Below, piece by piece: positions 36,690 to 47,539 of a stretch of 64,000 nucleotides of DNA. Every line of letters begins with the position of its first letter. The stretch's first letter is position 1. The translations under genes were made by a program, and so were the position numbers. Location of the stretch: positions 1,101,501 through 1,165,500 of the forward strand of contig JAJQOW010000021.1 of assembly GCA_037975125.1 (NCBI GenBank), read 5' to 3'. This DNA comes from Latrodectus hesperus. Its lineage: Eukaryota; Arthropoda; Arachnida; Araneae; Theridiidae. The notes under the pieces are model-generated. The model searched no databases. It was given only the letters and a program-made list of their open reading frames with translations, and had not been told where the DNA came from.

Positions 36690-37007
36690 ATAATTGGTAC
36701 AAGGGATCAAAACCGGGTTTGTCCCTTGACCTCCCGTGTGACAGACGTACCCGGACTGTTCTCTCAAGACTTGCTAGCGGTCATATTAAGTGCCTCACTT
36801 TCAACGAGGGCAGGAAAACTTTTGTCACCTGCACCAAGTGCCAAAATCATCAGGCTTCTCCTGAGCATCTTTTGGATTGCATGGGTCTCTCTAGGGAGGA
36901 TCTCTTTAGCAATCCTCTTTTAGTCTTCGACTTCCTTACAGTCAACGAACTCGTGGATCTAGTCTGACTCCGTCAGATCATGGAGGATAAGCAACAACAA
37001 CAACAAC
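36690..37007 (+). pseudogene. 5'-truncated non-LTR retrotransposon, C-terminus only, with target-site duplication
   Basis: The insert encodes about 92 residues in one open frame: GTRDQ-type start region, then SRLASGHIKCLTFNEGRKTF, then CTKCQNHQASPEHLLDC, a CCHC knuckle of spacing C-x2-C-x8-H-x3-C, then MGLSREDLFSNPLLVFDFL and a stop at 36965-36967. The 3' UTR is only about 40 bp: tctgac-tcc-gtcaga stem-loop, catggaggataag, then (CAA)n. An 11-bp duplication, atgtttgtatt, flanks it at 36679-36689 and 37008-37018. The ATG at 36674 lies in host DNA, so the apparent 97-codon ORF is not the original gene start. Truncation at the 5' end is normal for target-primed reverse transcription. It is intact in frame and so probably young. 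Confidence 0.92.
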
Positions 37008-37019
37008 ATGTTTGTATTT

Positions 37020-37560
37020 AATTTAGTACCATTATATTAAGCACGATAATACATACGGTAAATTCATGTAGTTCAGATGCAGAACAATTTAGATCGAAAA
37101 AATATTGAGTAGATCAAATCTCAAGGAAGAGCTCAATTTCTTCCATTGCGCTTAAATGTTATTTCCGAAAGCTAAGTTACAATTATTTGTTAAATCATTC
37201 TAAGTATCACAATGAACAGCTACAATGAAGTTTAGATGGATAAAATATTAATACGTATGAAAAACGTTGATGGTGAAAAGTAATACACATTTTTTACTGT
37301 GCCTTGTGCAAAAATTGCTTATGTATTTAGTTTTCTTAGCAACATAAAGAAATTACTAATGTGAGTTTGAATGAAGAAAATGATATTTCTTAATGTAAAT
37401 TAGTCAATTTATTTGGCCTATAAATTAATTTTATTCCATATTATTTCTTACATTTTTGTTAAAATTAGATCGACTGTAAGAATCAAACGTATAACTTCTT
37501 TAGAAACATAATATTCAACCTTATACTTTATCTGCTTGCCTGTGTATAATAGAATCACAA
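37020..37560. other. AT-rich intergenic DNA, nothing recognised
   Basis: No supported feature. Confidence 0.4.
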
Positions 37561-37569
37561 TAATTAGGT

Positions 37570-37905
37570 TTTAGGTCCTGTTGATCTGTTTGGTTAGGGC
37601 GTCCGTTCTACTTACCGGAAGGTGATAAGTTCAAATCCTTACTTAAAAGAAGATCCGTTGTGGCTGGAGCACGTCAAAAATATGTCGTGGTCGCATTGTC
37701 CTCCATGCGAAATGATACTTTTAAGATTAGCTACAGAGTTTGGGGATCTTCTGCTTTATCCTTTTTTTTAAATTACGAAAACCCACCCACTTTCGGGGTA
37801 ACGATGGCACACCCACTGGGTGCTCCACTGTATAGGATGCCCTCACTTCGGCCCCCTGTAGTACTGGAAAGTATGTAAGTACTAGTAGTACCCTGTAGTA
37901 CTAGG
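37570..37905 (+). mobile_element. tRNA-derived SINE, family F-like
   Basis: The head gttgatctgtttggttaggg has an A-box form, and gataagttcaaatcctta is a B-box form preceded by ccggaagg, which is shared with the minus-strand copy at 49811-50085 (tcggaaggtagtgagttcga). The body has more balanced composition and contains ccacccactttcggggtaac and cacccactgggtgctccac. A gtagtac motif is repeated at the 3' end. No target-site duplication was clear. The 72-codon ORF inside (37660-37878) is taken as incidental. Confidence 0.6.
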
Positions 37906-37929
37906 AAATCCTACTTACCACGCATTATA

Positions 37930-39095
37930 CAACAATAAATAAATTTAAAACCATAGAATTTTAGAATACCATAAATTATTTTGCATAGTTATAACTTTTT
38001 AATTTTAGAATAAAAATATTTATCATAACTTATAAATATTTATAAATTAAATAAAAACAACTTTTTTGTGCCTAGAAACATCTTATTTTTTATTTAAAAA
38101 TATTCAAATGACAATTTTATAACATCGAAATAGTATACACAAGCAGAATCTCGGCATAACTGATTTAATCTTTTCATTTATGAGAATAGAAATTCAATTA
38201 GGTTATCAGCGTTCATGTAAGACGAGCTGAAAAACTTTTGAAATTCGAAGTCTCTTTTTAACTAAATAAAAAAGAAATATCAAATTTTGCGACAAAGTAA
38301 ATTTTATTAAAATTACACAAAACAAATCAAAACAGAATAAAATTGCAAAGACAAAAATGCAATTTAATCTTTCATTTTGCTGTTTTTGAAAATGCCATTT
38401 TTTATTTGTTGATTAGTCAAATTGGATTCATATTATGTTCTGAAGAGAATACTAGGATTCCCTTCTAAAGAACAATTAAAGGAAATGTGAATCAAAGCTT
38501 TTTAAATGTAAATAACTAACTATCAAATGATGAAATCTTTTTTCCTATTATGGAAAAGTATTCAATCTAAATAAATTAAAACTTATCAGGAAAACCAACT
38601 AAAAATAAGGAAATAGCTATTTTGGTGTAAATAGTATTTTTTACTTTTTGATAATTCTTTCAAGGAATTTAAATTAAGATTCCGAAGAACTTGATTGGAA
38701 AAACAATTAACATAGAAAATAATTAAGATTTCTGATTTCTTTAAATAATTTTTTTTTTAAATTTTGGAAAGATTTATTTTTGTTGCATCAGAATGGTGAT
38801 AAGTATAAAAAAGAATTGTTAAGTTCTATCACACAAAACTCTTTTAACTTTTCTTTAAATCTTTTTTCTCTTTCTTAGGCATTAAATTAAAACTCAAGAT
38901 CTGTTATGAAAAACACGTAAAATAAATAAATAAATTTTAAAAATTAGAAGAAATTAATTAAAAATTAAAAATAATTAAATTTTGATCTGGAAAATAGCTG
39001 CATAAAGTAATCACAATTTATTGATGCAAATTCGGGTTGGAACTTAGAAAATTCACCTGGAAGGACAATAATAAGAACGAATAGTTAAAAATCCT
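37930..39095. other. Very AT-rich intergenic DNA
   Basis: Loose recurring phrases (gaaaaacaattaa, aataattaagat, ggaatttaaattaag) suggest very old repeats, but I could not define a unit. Confidence 0.35.
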
Positions 39096-39099
39096 TAAA

Positions 39100-39510
39100 T
39101 TAAAATGGTTATTAAATCCGGAAAACTGTTTACTTTTTTTGATGAGTATGGACTTTATACTTATTATATGCTCCATATTATTGAGCATTGTCTGTCAAAC
39201 TTCTATACATACCAGTCGAAAAAGAATATTATTGAAAGGTAATGGATATCAAAATGTTTTAATAATTAGGTGCTTCAAATTATTGAAACATTTTGTTATC
39301 CATCATCTATATGAATTACCTTGTTTAATTATGTAATAATAATTTAATAACTTTAAATGGTTATTAAATGTAGAAAACTACTTCACTTCTTTTCATCAGT
39401 ATAGAATTTAGAGTGCTCTATAATTAAGCATTGGCTTACGAAGTCCTAAACATTACAGAAAAAAAATAATAATAATTATTGAAAGATAATGGATATCAAA
39501 ATCCTCCAAA
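39100..39510. repeat. Decayed direct duplication, about 252-bp period
   Basis: taaaatggttattaaatccg at 39100 corresponds to taaatggttattaaatgtag at 39352. gatgagtatggactttatac matches catcagtatagaatttagag, gagcattgtctgtcaaac matches aagcattggcttacgaag, and attgaaaggtaatggatatc matches attgaaagataatggatatc at about 39479. The order is preserved. Confidence 0.65.
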
Positions 39511-40530
39511 AAATATGTGCTTCTCGGATGGAATTTGAATTAAATCCGTAAACATAGTTTGAAGAATAATTGAAAACTAAGAATCAAAATGTCGTAATAA
39601 AAAAAGTTATCAATACTTGGTAACCATTTTTTTAATCTCTTTTCAACGAATTCAAGATAAATTCAAAAATTGTTACTTAAAAGAATTAGAGAGATAGTTA
39701 AATAATTTTAGCAGTAATTATTTCCAGCTCTTTAAAGAATCATGGTATAAAATTATGATGAATATAATATTAAATGAACACTAAAACAAAAAACAAAAAA
39801 TTCGTTTCAAAATATAAGAAATTTGTTTGAAAAGATTAATTTATTCTCAAATGAATTACTTATATGTTGAAAAATATTTTTTTTTTCGCAGAAATTTGAA
39901 TTAATACTATAAAATTTTTAATTAAAAATTAAACTAAAGTTAAATAAAATTAATATGGCTACCGTTTAAAATATTTCATATTTAACTGAAAAACAAATTA
40001 AAAGAGGAAATTTATACCACTTTTTGTGAAAAAAATGGTCATCAAATTTTGCCAGCCTTTTTTATATCAATGAAACTAAAAAAATCAAAACAGCTTCTTT
40101 GCAATACTCATAAAAATATAATTGCAATAAAAAAATGGAGAATTCAATCAAGAAGAATTTAATGAGATGAACAATTAAAAGATAAAATTAAAATTGCTCT
40201 TAAAATGAAATAATATTAATATTGGAAAAATCTTATCATTTTTTTTTTTGAGAAATTTCAAAATAGTTTTGAAAAGGCAATTAAAAAGAAAGTAATTCAA
40301 ACTAAAACCAAAACACAGCAACAAATTCGGCATTCTTTGCAGAGAATTCACATTAAGTTCAGACTCTCTTAATTGGGAAAATAATTAAAAGAGATAAAAT
40401 AGCCAAAATTTCTTTTTTGAGAAAGTAGTTATTTAGCACTCTTTGCTGCTGATTAAAAGCTCCCAAGTTCGTGTCAGTCATTGGGATAATAACAAAAATG
40501 AAAACATCATCACAAATCGTGTAAAAATAA
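39511..40530. other. Very AT-rich intergenic DNA, nothing recognised
   Basis: Composition is close to pure A/T with homopolymer runs. No supported feature. Confidence 0.4.
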
Positions 40531-40541
40531 ACTAAGAATTA

Positions 40542-41039
40542 ATGTTAACTTCTGACCATGAAAAGCAAGCCACGGCCACCTATACGAAAATAAACGTAAG
40601 CCATAAATTTGCATACATGCCAGACTGTAATTGGTATTATGAGCATTTGGAAGGAGAAAGTCCAGTGTCTGTTAGAGTACTAACGATTATTACTGTTATT
40701 ACAGTGTATCTGGCAGAGAGAAAGTTGCCTGGCAATGTCATAGCTCACTTATCATTTTTAACATCCACGACAAAAAGGAATAATTTCAGAACTTTTTTAT
40801 GGGTGTCTCGGGTCGTTAGTTCGAATGACGAGTTATTCCGATGTTATTATTCCGCTGCGTGCTTCATTTTCCACAAAACCTGTTTCGCCTTTTCCGTTGA
40901 GAGTTGGGCTCGGGCGAAGATAGAAAAATGCTGCACGAGAATTCGTTCGCGGTCGGCAGATACTATCGCTATAAGCCAGGAAGAATTTCACTTCTCAATT
41001 TGCGACCAAAAAATAGCTTTTTTTTTTCCTTTTAGTTAA
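40542..41039 (+). CDS. Unrecognised 165-codon open frame
   Basis: This is the longest open frame in the window outside simple repeats, from an ATG at 40542 to a TAA at 41037-41039. From about 40690 to 41000 the DNA is far less AT-rich and has more CpG than its flanks. The peptide has a short hydrophobic stretch (VRVLTIITVITVYLA, residues about 43-57) and a Cys- and Arg-containing second half. I recognise no domain. It has no visible splice signals in a convincing place. It may be a single-exon gene, a decayed transposon or a regulatory island that is open by chance. A frame this long is unusual in such AT-rich DNA, which is the main reason to list it. Confidence 0.22.
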   Translation: MLTSDHEKQATATYTKINVSHKFAYMPDCNWYYEHLEGESPVSVRVLTIITVITVYLAERKLPGNVIAHLSFLTSTTKRNNFRTFLWVSRVVSSNDELFRCYYSAACFIFHKTCFAFSVESWARAKIEKCCTRIRSRSADTIAISQEEFHFSICDQKIAFFFPFS

Positions 41040-41044
41040 ATTTT

Positions 41045-41585
41045 TAATACAGTTTGAAGCTAAAATCGATCATTACTTAAATTCTGGAATATATAGTTAT
41101 ATAAAAATATTTTTTAACGCATTAAAATTATTTGCATTGATAAGCTAAATCATCATAGTGAATACATTATTTCCAATCTTCCGAATTACCATGATAGATT
41201 GAATAACTTTTCCACAATACACCATTATTTAAAAAATAATTTATTACTGTAAAAAACAATACATTCTTGCATTCAGAAAGTTTCTATATTATGATAGTTA
41301 CTTTATTATGATAATCGAATAAAAATTTGTAATCTGTATATTACAGTTAAAATTTTAAAAAAGTAAAATTTGTGTTTTATGGTTAAATTGTTTATTATAG
41401 TTAAATTGACTCCATGATTTGACTGTGCTTTTCGAGTGAAAATTTTGACTACTATTGATAAGCAGGGAAAATTTACTTTTTGGAAGACTTTTCGGGCAAA
41501 ATATTTACTAATTTTATAATGTTTTTAAGGGTTTTCTTTCTTGTGATATGTAAATATGCCCTACCATAAAAATGAAATTGAAGGT
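41045..41585. other. AT-rich intergenic DNA, nothing recognised
   Basis: No supported feature. Confidence 0.4.
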
Positions 41586-41588
41586 GAG

Positions 41589-41680
41589 TTTTCGACAGGA
41601 TCTTGTATCGAACCATCTATTTCTCTGGTGACACACCTTTGCTTATCAAGCTACCGAGGCATCAGACATAAGGGAAATTA
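41589..41680 (-). mobile_element. tRNA-like SINE head remnant
   Basis: On the minus strand, gcctcggtagcttgataagc resembles an A box and gatggttcgatacaagatcc a B box, 50 bp apart. The body is not recognisable and no other copy was seen. It could be a degraded tRNA pseudogene instead of a SINE. Confidence 0.4.
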
Positions 41681-42172
41681 GACAGAATTTCAAGATAATG
41701 AGGTCAGTTTTATTTTTAAAATTGATTTCTTTAAATAAAAGAATACCGAAATCATCATACGTAAATGCAAAAAAAAACATTTTTGTATTTAAAACTTTTA
41801 AAATATATTAAATGTGTTTACATCTCATTAGAAGAACACGGTGACACGTTGGATTAACTTTGAATCAAGAGAAAATATTCAAGAGATGACCTTTAAATAT
41901 GTATTAATAATTTGCGTAGAAAAAATGCATATGCTATAGGTACTGTTTAACTTTCTATGTCTTTTATAACGATGGAGCTCTCACTCAGTGAGATAATACT
42001 TATAAATTATGAAATATAATACTATTCATTGAGTCTAATAAGTTCACATAAAAATTGAAGGGCGCAATTCTAAAAAACTATCACAAATTGATTTTAATGG
42101 GTTTAAAAAACTATCACAAATATGTTTTTAATAGGAACACACACATTTTAGAAATCTTACAACGAACTATTG

Positions 42173-42437
42173 TTGTTGTCGTGTGCCAGCTAAGCTGACA
42201 ATATGGGGTGCGCTGCTCCACTTTTCCAATTGAACCATAATTAGGTGTGGAGTCCGACTTCCTCAGTACACACATGCCATAGGTACCCGTTTATAGGGTA
42301 GGCAACCATTCACAACCCATTCATACAAGGATAGGACAAAGACAGAATAAATAGAGAATCCATGCCCGAACCGGGATTCGAACCCAGGACCTCCCTATTC
42401 GCAGTCAGACACGCTGACCACTAGACAAGTTGGGCGG
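42173..42437 (-). mobile_element. SINE family A, complete
   Basis: The reverse complement carries the A head (ccgcccaacttgtctagtgg, B box gggttcgaatcccgg), the A body with a short internal loss around tctctatttattctgtc, and tail A (gcagcgcaccccatattgtc). A perfect 13-bp target-site duplication, caacgaactattg, lies at 42160-42172 and 42438-42450. Confidence 0.95.
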
Positions 42438-42459
42438 CAACGAACTATTGTATTAAACG

Positions 42460-43187
42460 GTTTTAAGTTTCTCATTTAAAAAAATTCATGAATCATTCTT
42501 TAATTGTCTTTTTCAAATAATATATCAGGTTCATCTCTTACTAAAATGCTTATGTTTCTAAATGCACTGAAATTATTTGATTATCAGCCCTTGAATCTAT
42601 GGAAATTACTTTAAAGATAATTATCTGACAAGCTAGGAAGCCATTCATTTCTTGATGAAAAGTCTGTTTCTTTTAAGTTGTAAGATTAATTGCACTTCTG
42701 AACCAGACATTTCCCGTCTCGTTAATTGTGTGTATTCCACATAAATACTACAACTCTTTAGAAAATGGATTCTTTTTCATAAAAATCAACATAGATTAAA
42801 GTTACATTTTTCAATAAAAATCAAAAGAAATTTAATTATTTTGGGAAACTTTTTCAGAGTTTATAGAAAAAATATATCAAAAGCAAAGCATAAGCAAATT
42901 TATAAAAGAATATCAAGACATTATAGACTTCTGATCATGATTAATAATCTACGTTATAAAATTTCTCTAATATGAAAATAATCTTATAGTGAATATTTAA
43001 TATCAGAGTGTCATTTACTAAAAGTAATAATTGTATTTTGTTGCCAACTCTTTTTTAATTAAGAAATAAAGCTAATATATTTGTTAATTTTGAGTCCAAA
43101 ATGTAACATATTGGTCTTTAAATATTTTACTTTTATAAGACAATTTTATCACCAATAAATTAAACAGATCCCGAAAAATTTTTTCTT
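42460..43187. other. AT-rich intergenic DNA, nothing recognised
   Basis: No supported feature. Confidence 0.4.
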
Positions 43188-43380
43188 GAGCTGGGTACTG
43201 AATAGTTAGCACCCAAAACTTCGGTTCATGTGTTCAATTCCTGTGCATGTTAACAGCATTTCACTTTAAGCAAGGAGACATTTTTAAACTTTAGCATTCT
43301 TTTTAAACATGTCTCTTTAAATTCTAAGAAGTCGAATTAGCCCTCAGTGCAAAAAATAAAGTGCTTAAAAAAATCAAATC
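43188..43380 (+). mobile_element. Family E remnant
   Basis: gagctgggtactgaatagtt, ttcggttcatgtgttcaatt as an eroded B box, tttcactttaagc and gaattagccctcagtgcaaa match the E order. A ~50-bp insertion separates the middle from the 3' end. Confidence 0.6.
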
Positions 43381-43929
43381 AAGATGTTTGTGGAAAATTT
43401 TTAACTGTCGATTAAGTTCCTGTCAAATTCCTTTTTTTTTTTTTCAGTCTTTTAAAAATACTTTCTAAATGTTTTAATAATATATTAGGTAACGTTTTAT
43501 TTAAATAGATTACTTTTAAATATTTCAAACCTTATAACTTGGGTTTTCTCACTTTTAATATAAAATTTTCTATTCACTTAGTTCTATTAAGTTTTTTTCT
43601 AAAATATTATTGTCCAATGAAAAAAAAAATACTTAAGTCTCACAGGCTTGTTACCGCTGGAAAATATTACTCATAAACATATAAAATCATAATAATTAAA
43701 TAATATTTTTTTCTGTTTAATATTTACAAATATCTGAACAGCTGTAGGAAAATTTATTATGTAATTGATGTAAAGTTTAAATACTTGTCATTTGTCCCTT
43801 TTTTGTGGACACATTACATAGAATGCTGTGCATCCACACCACTTATATGTATTTAAATCAACATCAATACACACACATTAGTAACCACGGTAATAGTGAT
43901 TACGAGTAATTATTATGCATGTATTCAAC

Positions 43930-44190
43930 CAAAACGATGATATTTAGCTGTGATCAAAATGATAATCTTTGGCTGTGATCAAATGATAATCTTTGGCTGT
44001 GATCAAAATGATAATCTTTGGCTGTGATGAAAATGATAATCTTTGGCTGTGATCAAAATAATAATCTTTGGCTGTGAATAAAAGGATGATCTTTATGATG
44101 AGAGAGATCTTTGGCTGTGTTCAAAATGTTGATTTTCGATTGTAACCAAAATGGTGAATTTTGGCTATAACCAAAAGAAGGTATTTGCTA
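43930..44190 (+). repeat. 25-bp minisatellite, about 9-10 units
   Basis: The core unit is gctgtgatcaaaatgataat plus ctttg. Central units are near-identical. Units to the right (gctgtgttcaaaatgttgat, attgtaaccaaaatggtgaa, gctataaccaaaagaaggta) decay progressively. It lies 50 bp before the 204-bp satellite. Confidence 0.93.
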
Positions 44191-44235
44191 ATTAAAACAA
44201 CTTCTCTACTAACTCTTCAACATAATTTACATTGG

Positions 44236-45457
44236 AAATTATAATTAAAAAAAATTATGAGTACAAATAATTATAAATTATAAAGTATAAATTTATGCTT
44301 AAATTGGGAAAATGATTGTAAACTATGAATATAAAATATATGAAACTACTTCACAAAAGAGAATCAAGTAGAATTTTAAATCAAAACTAAAAGCTGAACA
44401 TTTTTCTGGTTTACAATTTTAATATGTAATGGAAATACAATGAAATTATTATTAAAAAATTATGAGTACAAATAATTATACATTAAAAAGTATAAATTTA
44501 TGCTTAAATTGGGAAAAATGATTGTAAACTTGAATGTAAAATATATGAAACTACTTCACAAAAGAGAATCAAGTAGAATTTTAAATCAAAACTAAAAGCT
44601 AACATTTTTCTGGTTTACAATTTTAATATGTAATGAAAATACAATGAAATTATTATTAAAAAATTATGAGTACAAATAATTATACATTAAAAAGTATAAA
44701 TTTATGCTTAAATTGGGAAAAATGATTGTAAACTTGAATGTAAAATATATGAAACTACTTCACAAAAGAGAATCAAGTAGAATTTTAAATCAAAACTAAA
44801 AGCTAACATTTTTCTGGTTTACAATTTTAATATGTAATGAAAATACAATGAAATTATTATTAAAAAATTATGAGTACAAATAATTATACATTAAAAAGTA
44901 TAAATTTATGCTTAAATTGGGAAAAATGATTGTAAACTTGAATGTAAAATATATGAAACTACTTCACAAAAGAGAATCAAGTAGAATTTTAAATCAAAAC
45001 TAAAAGCTAACATTTTTCTGGTTTACAATTTTAATATGTAATGAAAATACAATGAAATTATAATTAAAAAATTATGAGTACAAATAATTATACATTAAAA
45101 AGTATAAATTTATGCTTAAATTGGGAAAAATGATTGTAAACTTGAATGTAAAATATATGAAACTACTTCACAAAAGAGAATCAAGTAGAATTTTAAATCA
45201 AAACTAAAAGCTAACATTTTTCTGGTTTACAATTTTAATATGTAATGAAAATACAATGAAATTATTATTAAAAAAATTATGAGTACAAATAATTATACAT
45301 TAAAAAGTATAAATTTATGCTTAAATTGGAAAAATGATTGTAAACTGTAATGTAAAATATGTGAAACTACTTCACAAAAGAGAATCAAGTAGAACTTTAA
45401 ATCAAAACTAAAAACTAACATTTTTCTGGATTACAATTTTAATATATAATGTAAATA
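44236..45457. repeat. 204-bp satellite, six tandem copies
   Basis: The landmark attatgagtacaaataatta starts at 44254, 44459, 44663, 44867, 45071 and 45276, giving spacings of 205, 204, 204, 204 and 205 bp. Copies 2 to 5 are almost identical. Copies 1 and 6 carry several private changes (gctgaacat versus gctaacat; atgtgaaac; gtagaactt). The unit is AT-rich and non-coding. This edge-diverged, centre-uniform pattern is what unequal exchange or gene conversion leaves in small arrays. Confidence 0.97.
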
Positions 45458-45599
45458 CAAACATCATGCAACTTTAATATAAAAGTAAATAGTTTGAAAA
45501 TAATAATGTAAACGTGCATTAAAAAAGATTTTAAAATAATATTAGTATATACAAGAAAAGGATAAAATAAAAATGACACCTCAAAACACTTGTATTTTT

Positions 45600-46140
45600 T
45601 TTTCCATTTTTGTTAATTGAATAATGCAGGGCAGGCACTAAATTGAAGCGAATAAAAATAGCGATCAGCGCGTAAATCCTCCACTGAAAGACACTGATTT
45701 CTTTCTTTAATTTATGGCTATATTTTTCCCGCTGTGAAAATGACTTAACAACCGGGACGTTTATTCACTAAATATGCAATTTATGGAAGTTTAAAACATT
45801 TCATCTGACGCTGGTCTTGTTCGGTTAAGAGAAATGTTAGTCCGCATAACTTCACGTTTGCTTTTCTATGGGCATTTTGTGGCAATACACATTTTAAACG
45901 TTCTTTTTTTCTCTCTATTTTGCCCTTAAGAGAGTTAAACAGTAGTGATGAAAAGTTAGTGGGGAAAGTAAGTAGTAAATTAAGCTGGAATAAAAAATGA
46001 TGGGGGAAAAAGTAAGTAAAACCTGTTCTCACCAGATTTTAAGTTTTGCAGAATAGAGCCACATTCATTTGAACGGTAGAAAACAGAAAAACGGTGTATA
46101 AAAAATCTGCCTAACGCAATCGTGACTTTTCGCATAAAAT
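45600..46140. other. Non-repetitive block of milder composition
   Basis: It has phrases such as gcgatcagcgcgtaaatcct, aatttatggctat and ccgggacgtttatt. An 83-codon minus-strand frame is open at 45781-46032 without a known domain. Possible conserved non-coding DNA; not testable here. Confidence 0.15.
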
Positions 46141-46499
46141 CTAATTATTAATGCAAGTTAATAATATATTAATGATTTAATATCACAGTGTGCCGTAATA
46201 ATTCTAGTTAGACATTGTATATGCAGTATTACATCTTCAAAATTATTTTCGGAAAGGCTCTTATTTTTTTTTCTTTTCACATAACTTAGAAAGTTTCTTT
46301 TTTTAAAGATAATTGCCTGGATTTCTTTCAAATTTTGCAAAACCTGAAACTAAAAGCAAACAAACTTGAAAAGAATCTTTTATAAATTTATATCTAAAAT
46401 TATAAATTAATACATCGCTTGGAAGCTGATCAACACAAATTGTGGTATTTGCTTACAAATTTTCAATTTTTTAATAATTTTTTATCATTGCTTAAGTTG

Positions 46500-47530
46500 T
46501 TGAAAACCACAGCTCTTGTAAAACAAAATTTAAATTCAACATCAAACATTTTTTCTTCGCAAAATTAACTATTTTCATTGTATAGTTAGTGACATTCCAT
46601 TAAATATAATTTCAGCCTTTTCTTACTAAAATCATTTTGTGCTGCAAGTTTAAGTAATTTTTAATTCACGGGCATAAAAAGATGCGGGCATTTACGGGAT
46701 ACATACTCAACAAATGCAAAAATGCAACATAAATTCAGCTTCGAAATTTAAATATAACTATGAACTTAGTTCAGAGTGATAGACCTTTCCATTTTATTGA
46801 ATAATAGACCATTCTTTTCTTATTTGTAGTTACTAATTTTCAGTTAAGTAAAGAGGAATTTAAGTATTTCGTTACATCTTTTAGCAGTTATTGTATCATC
46901 TCTAACATGATTCGTAACCACTGCTTGTAAAACTCAAATTAAACTCAACTTTAGAAGTTGAATTTAACTACAAAATTTTTGAATGACAGAATTTTCCTTT
47001 TTGAGTAATAGAACATTTTTCCTTAAATGTAGTTACTAATTTTCTATTAAGTAAGGAGGTATTTAAGCCTTATGTTAAATTTTTCGTAGTTTTTGTATCA
47101 TTAACAGAATTAGTAATCAATGCTTGTAAAACCCAAACTTAATTCAACTTTCAGAAATTAAATTTAACACATTATTTATTCATAGAGATGAAAGCCGAGC
47201 TGGCAGCCGAATGGTTAGCGCTCTTGCCTTCGGTTCAACACTTCGTGGGTTCGAATCCTACCTTGGGCATGGGTGTTTGTAGTGATTCGCAATCCACTTT
47301 AAACCGTAGGTCCCGGTATAATTAGCCCTGGTGTGCAAAAAGTGACCGTTGAGCGACAAACAAACCATAGAGTTGAAAAATAGGCCTTTCTTCTTTCTTA
47401 TTCCATATTAAAACATTTTGCCTTGTTGGGTTATAGACCAATTTTTTTCGTATTTATTGTTGTTAATTTTCCGTTAAAAGAGGTAAGAGTCTTTTGTTTC
47501 GTTCCTAGTAATTTTTCTATTTGTATTTGA
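46500..47530. repeat. Old tandem array, about 200-bp period, with SINE insertion
   Basis: gcttgtaaaa-c-aa-tt-aa-ttcaac occurs at about 46513, 46921 and 47119, the last two 198 bp apart and the first at about twice that distance. The companion phrase tagttactaattttc, then ttaagtaaggaggtatttaa, recurs at about 46830 and 47029, with a weaker form right of the SINE near 47460. The E SINE at 47194 interrupts it. Confidence 0.65.
47194..47365 (+). mobile_element. SINE family E, complete
   Basis: Head gccgagctggcagccgaatg identical to the 36360 copy, B box gggttcgaatcctac, then ttgggcatgggtgtttgtag, ccactttaaaccgtaggtcc, aattagccctggtgtgc and gagcgacaaacaaac. A 13-bp target-site duplication with one mismatch, catagag(a/t)tgaaa, lies at 47181-47193 and 47366-47378. 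Confidence 0.95.
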
Positions 47531-47539
47531 TCGATGATA

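Noticed and set aside
36674..36967. 97-codon ORF as an intact gene with its own start
   Set aside because: The ATG lies outside the insertion, in host DNA left of and within the target-site duplication; only the C-terminus of a LINE protein is present.
43930..44190. Possible CRISPR-like array
   Set aside because: The 25-bp units are directly head to tail with no unique spacers, and the genome context is animal.
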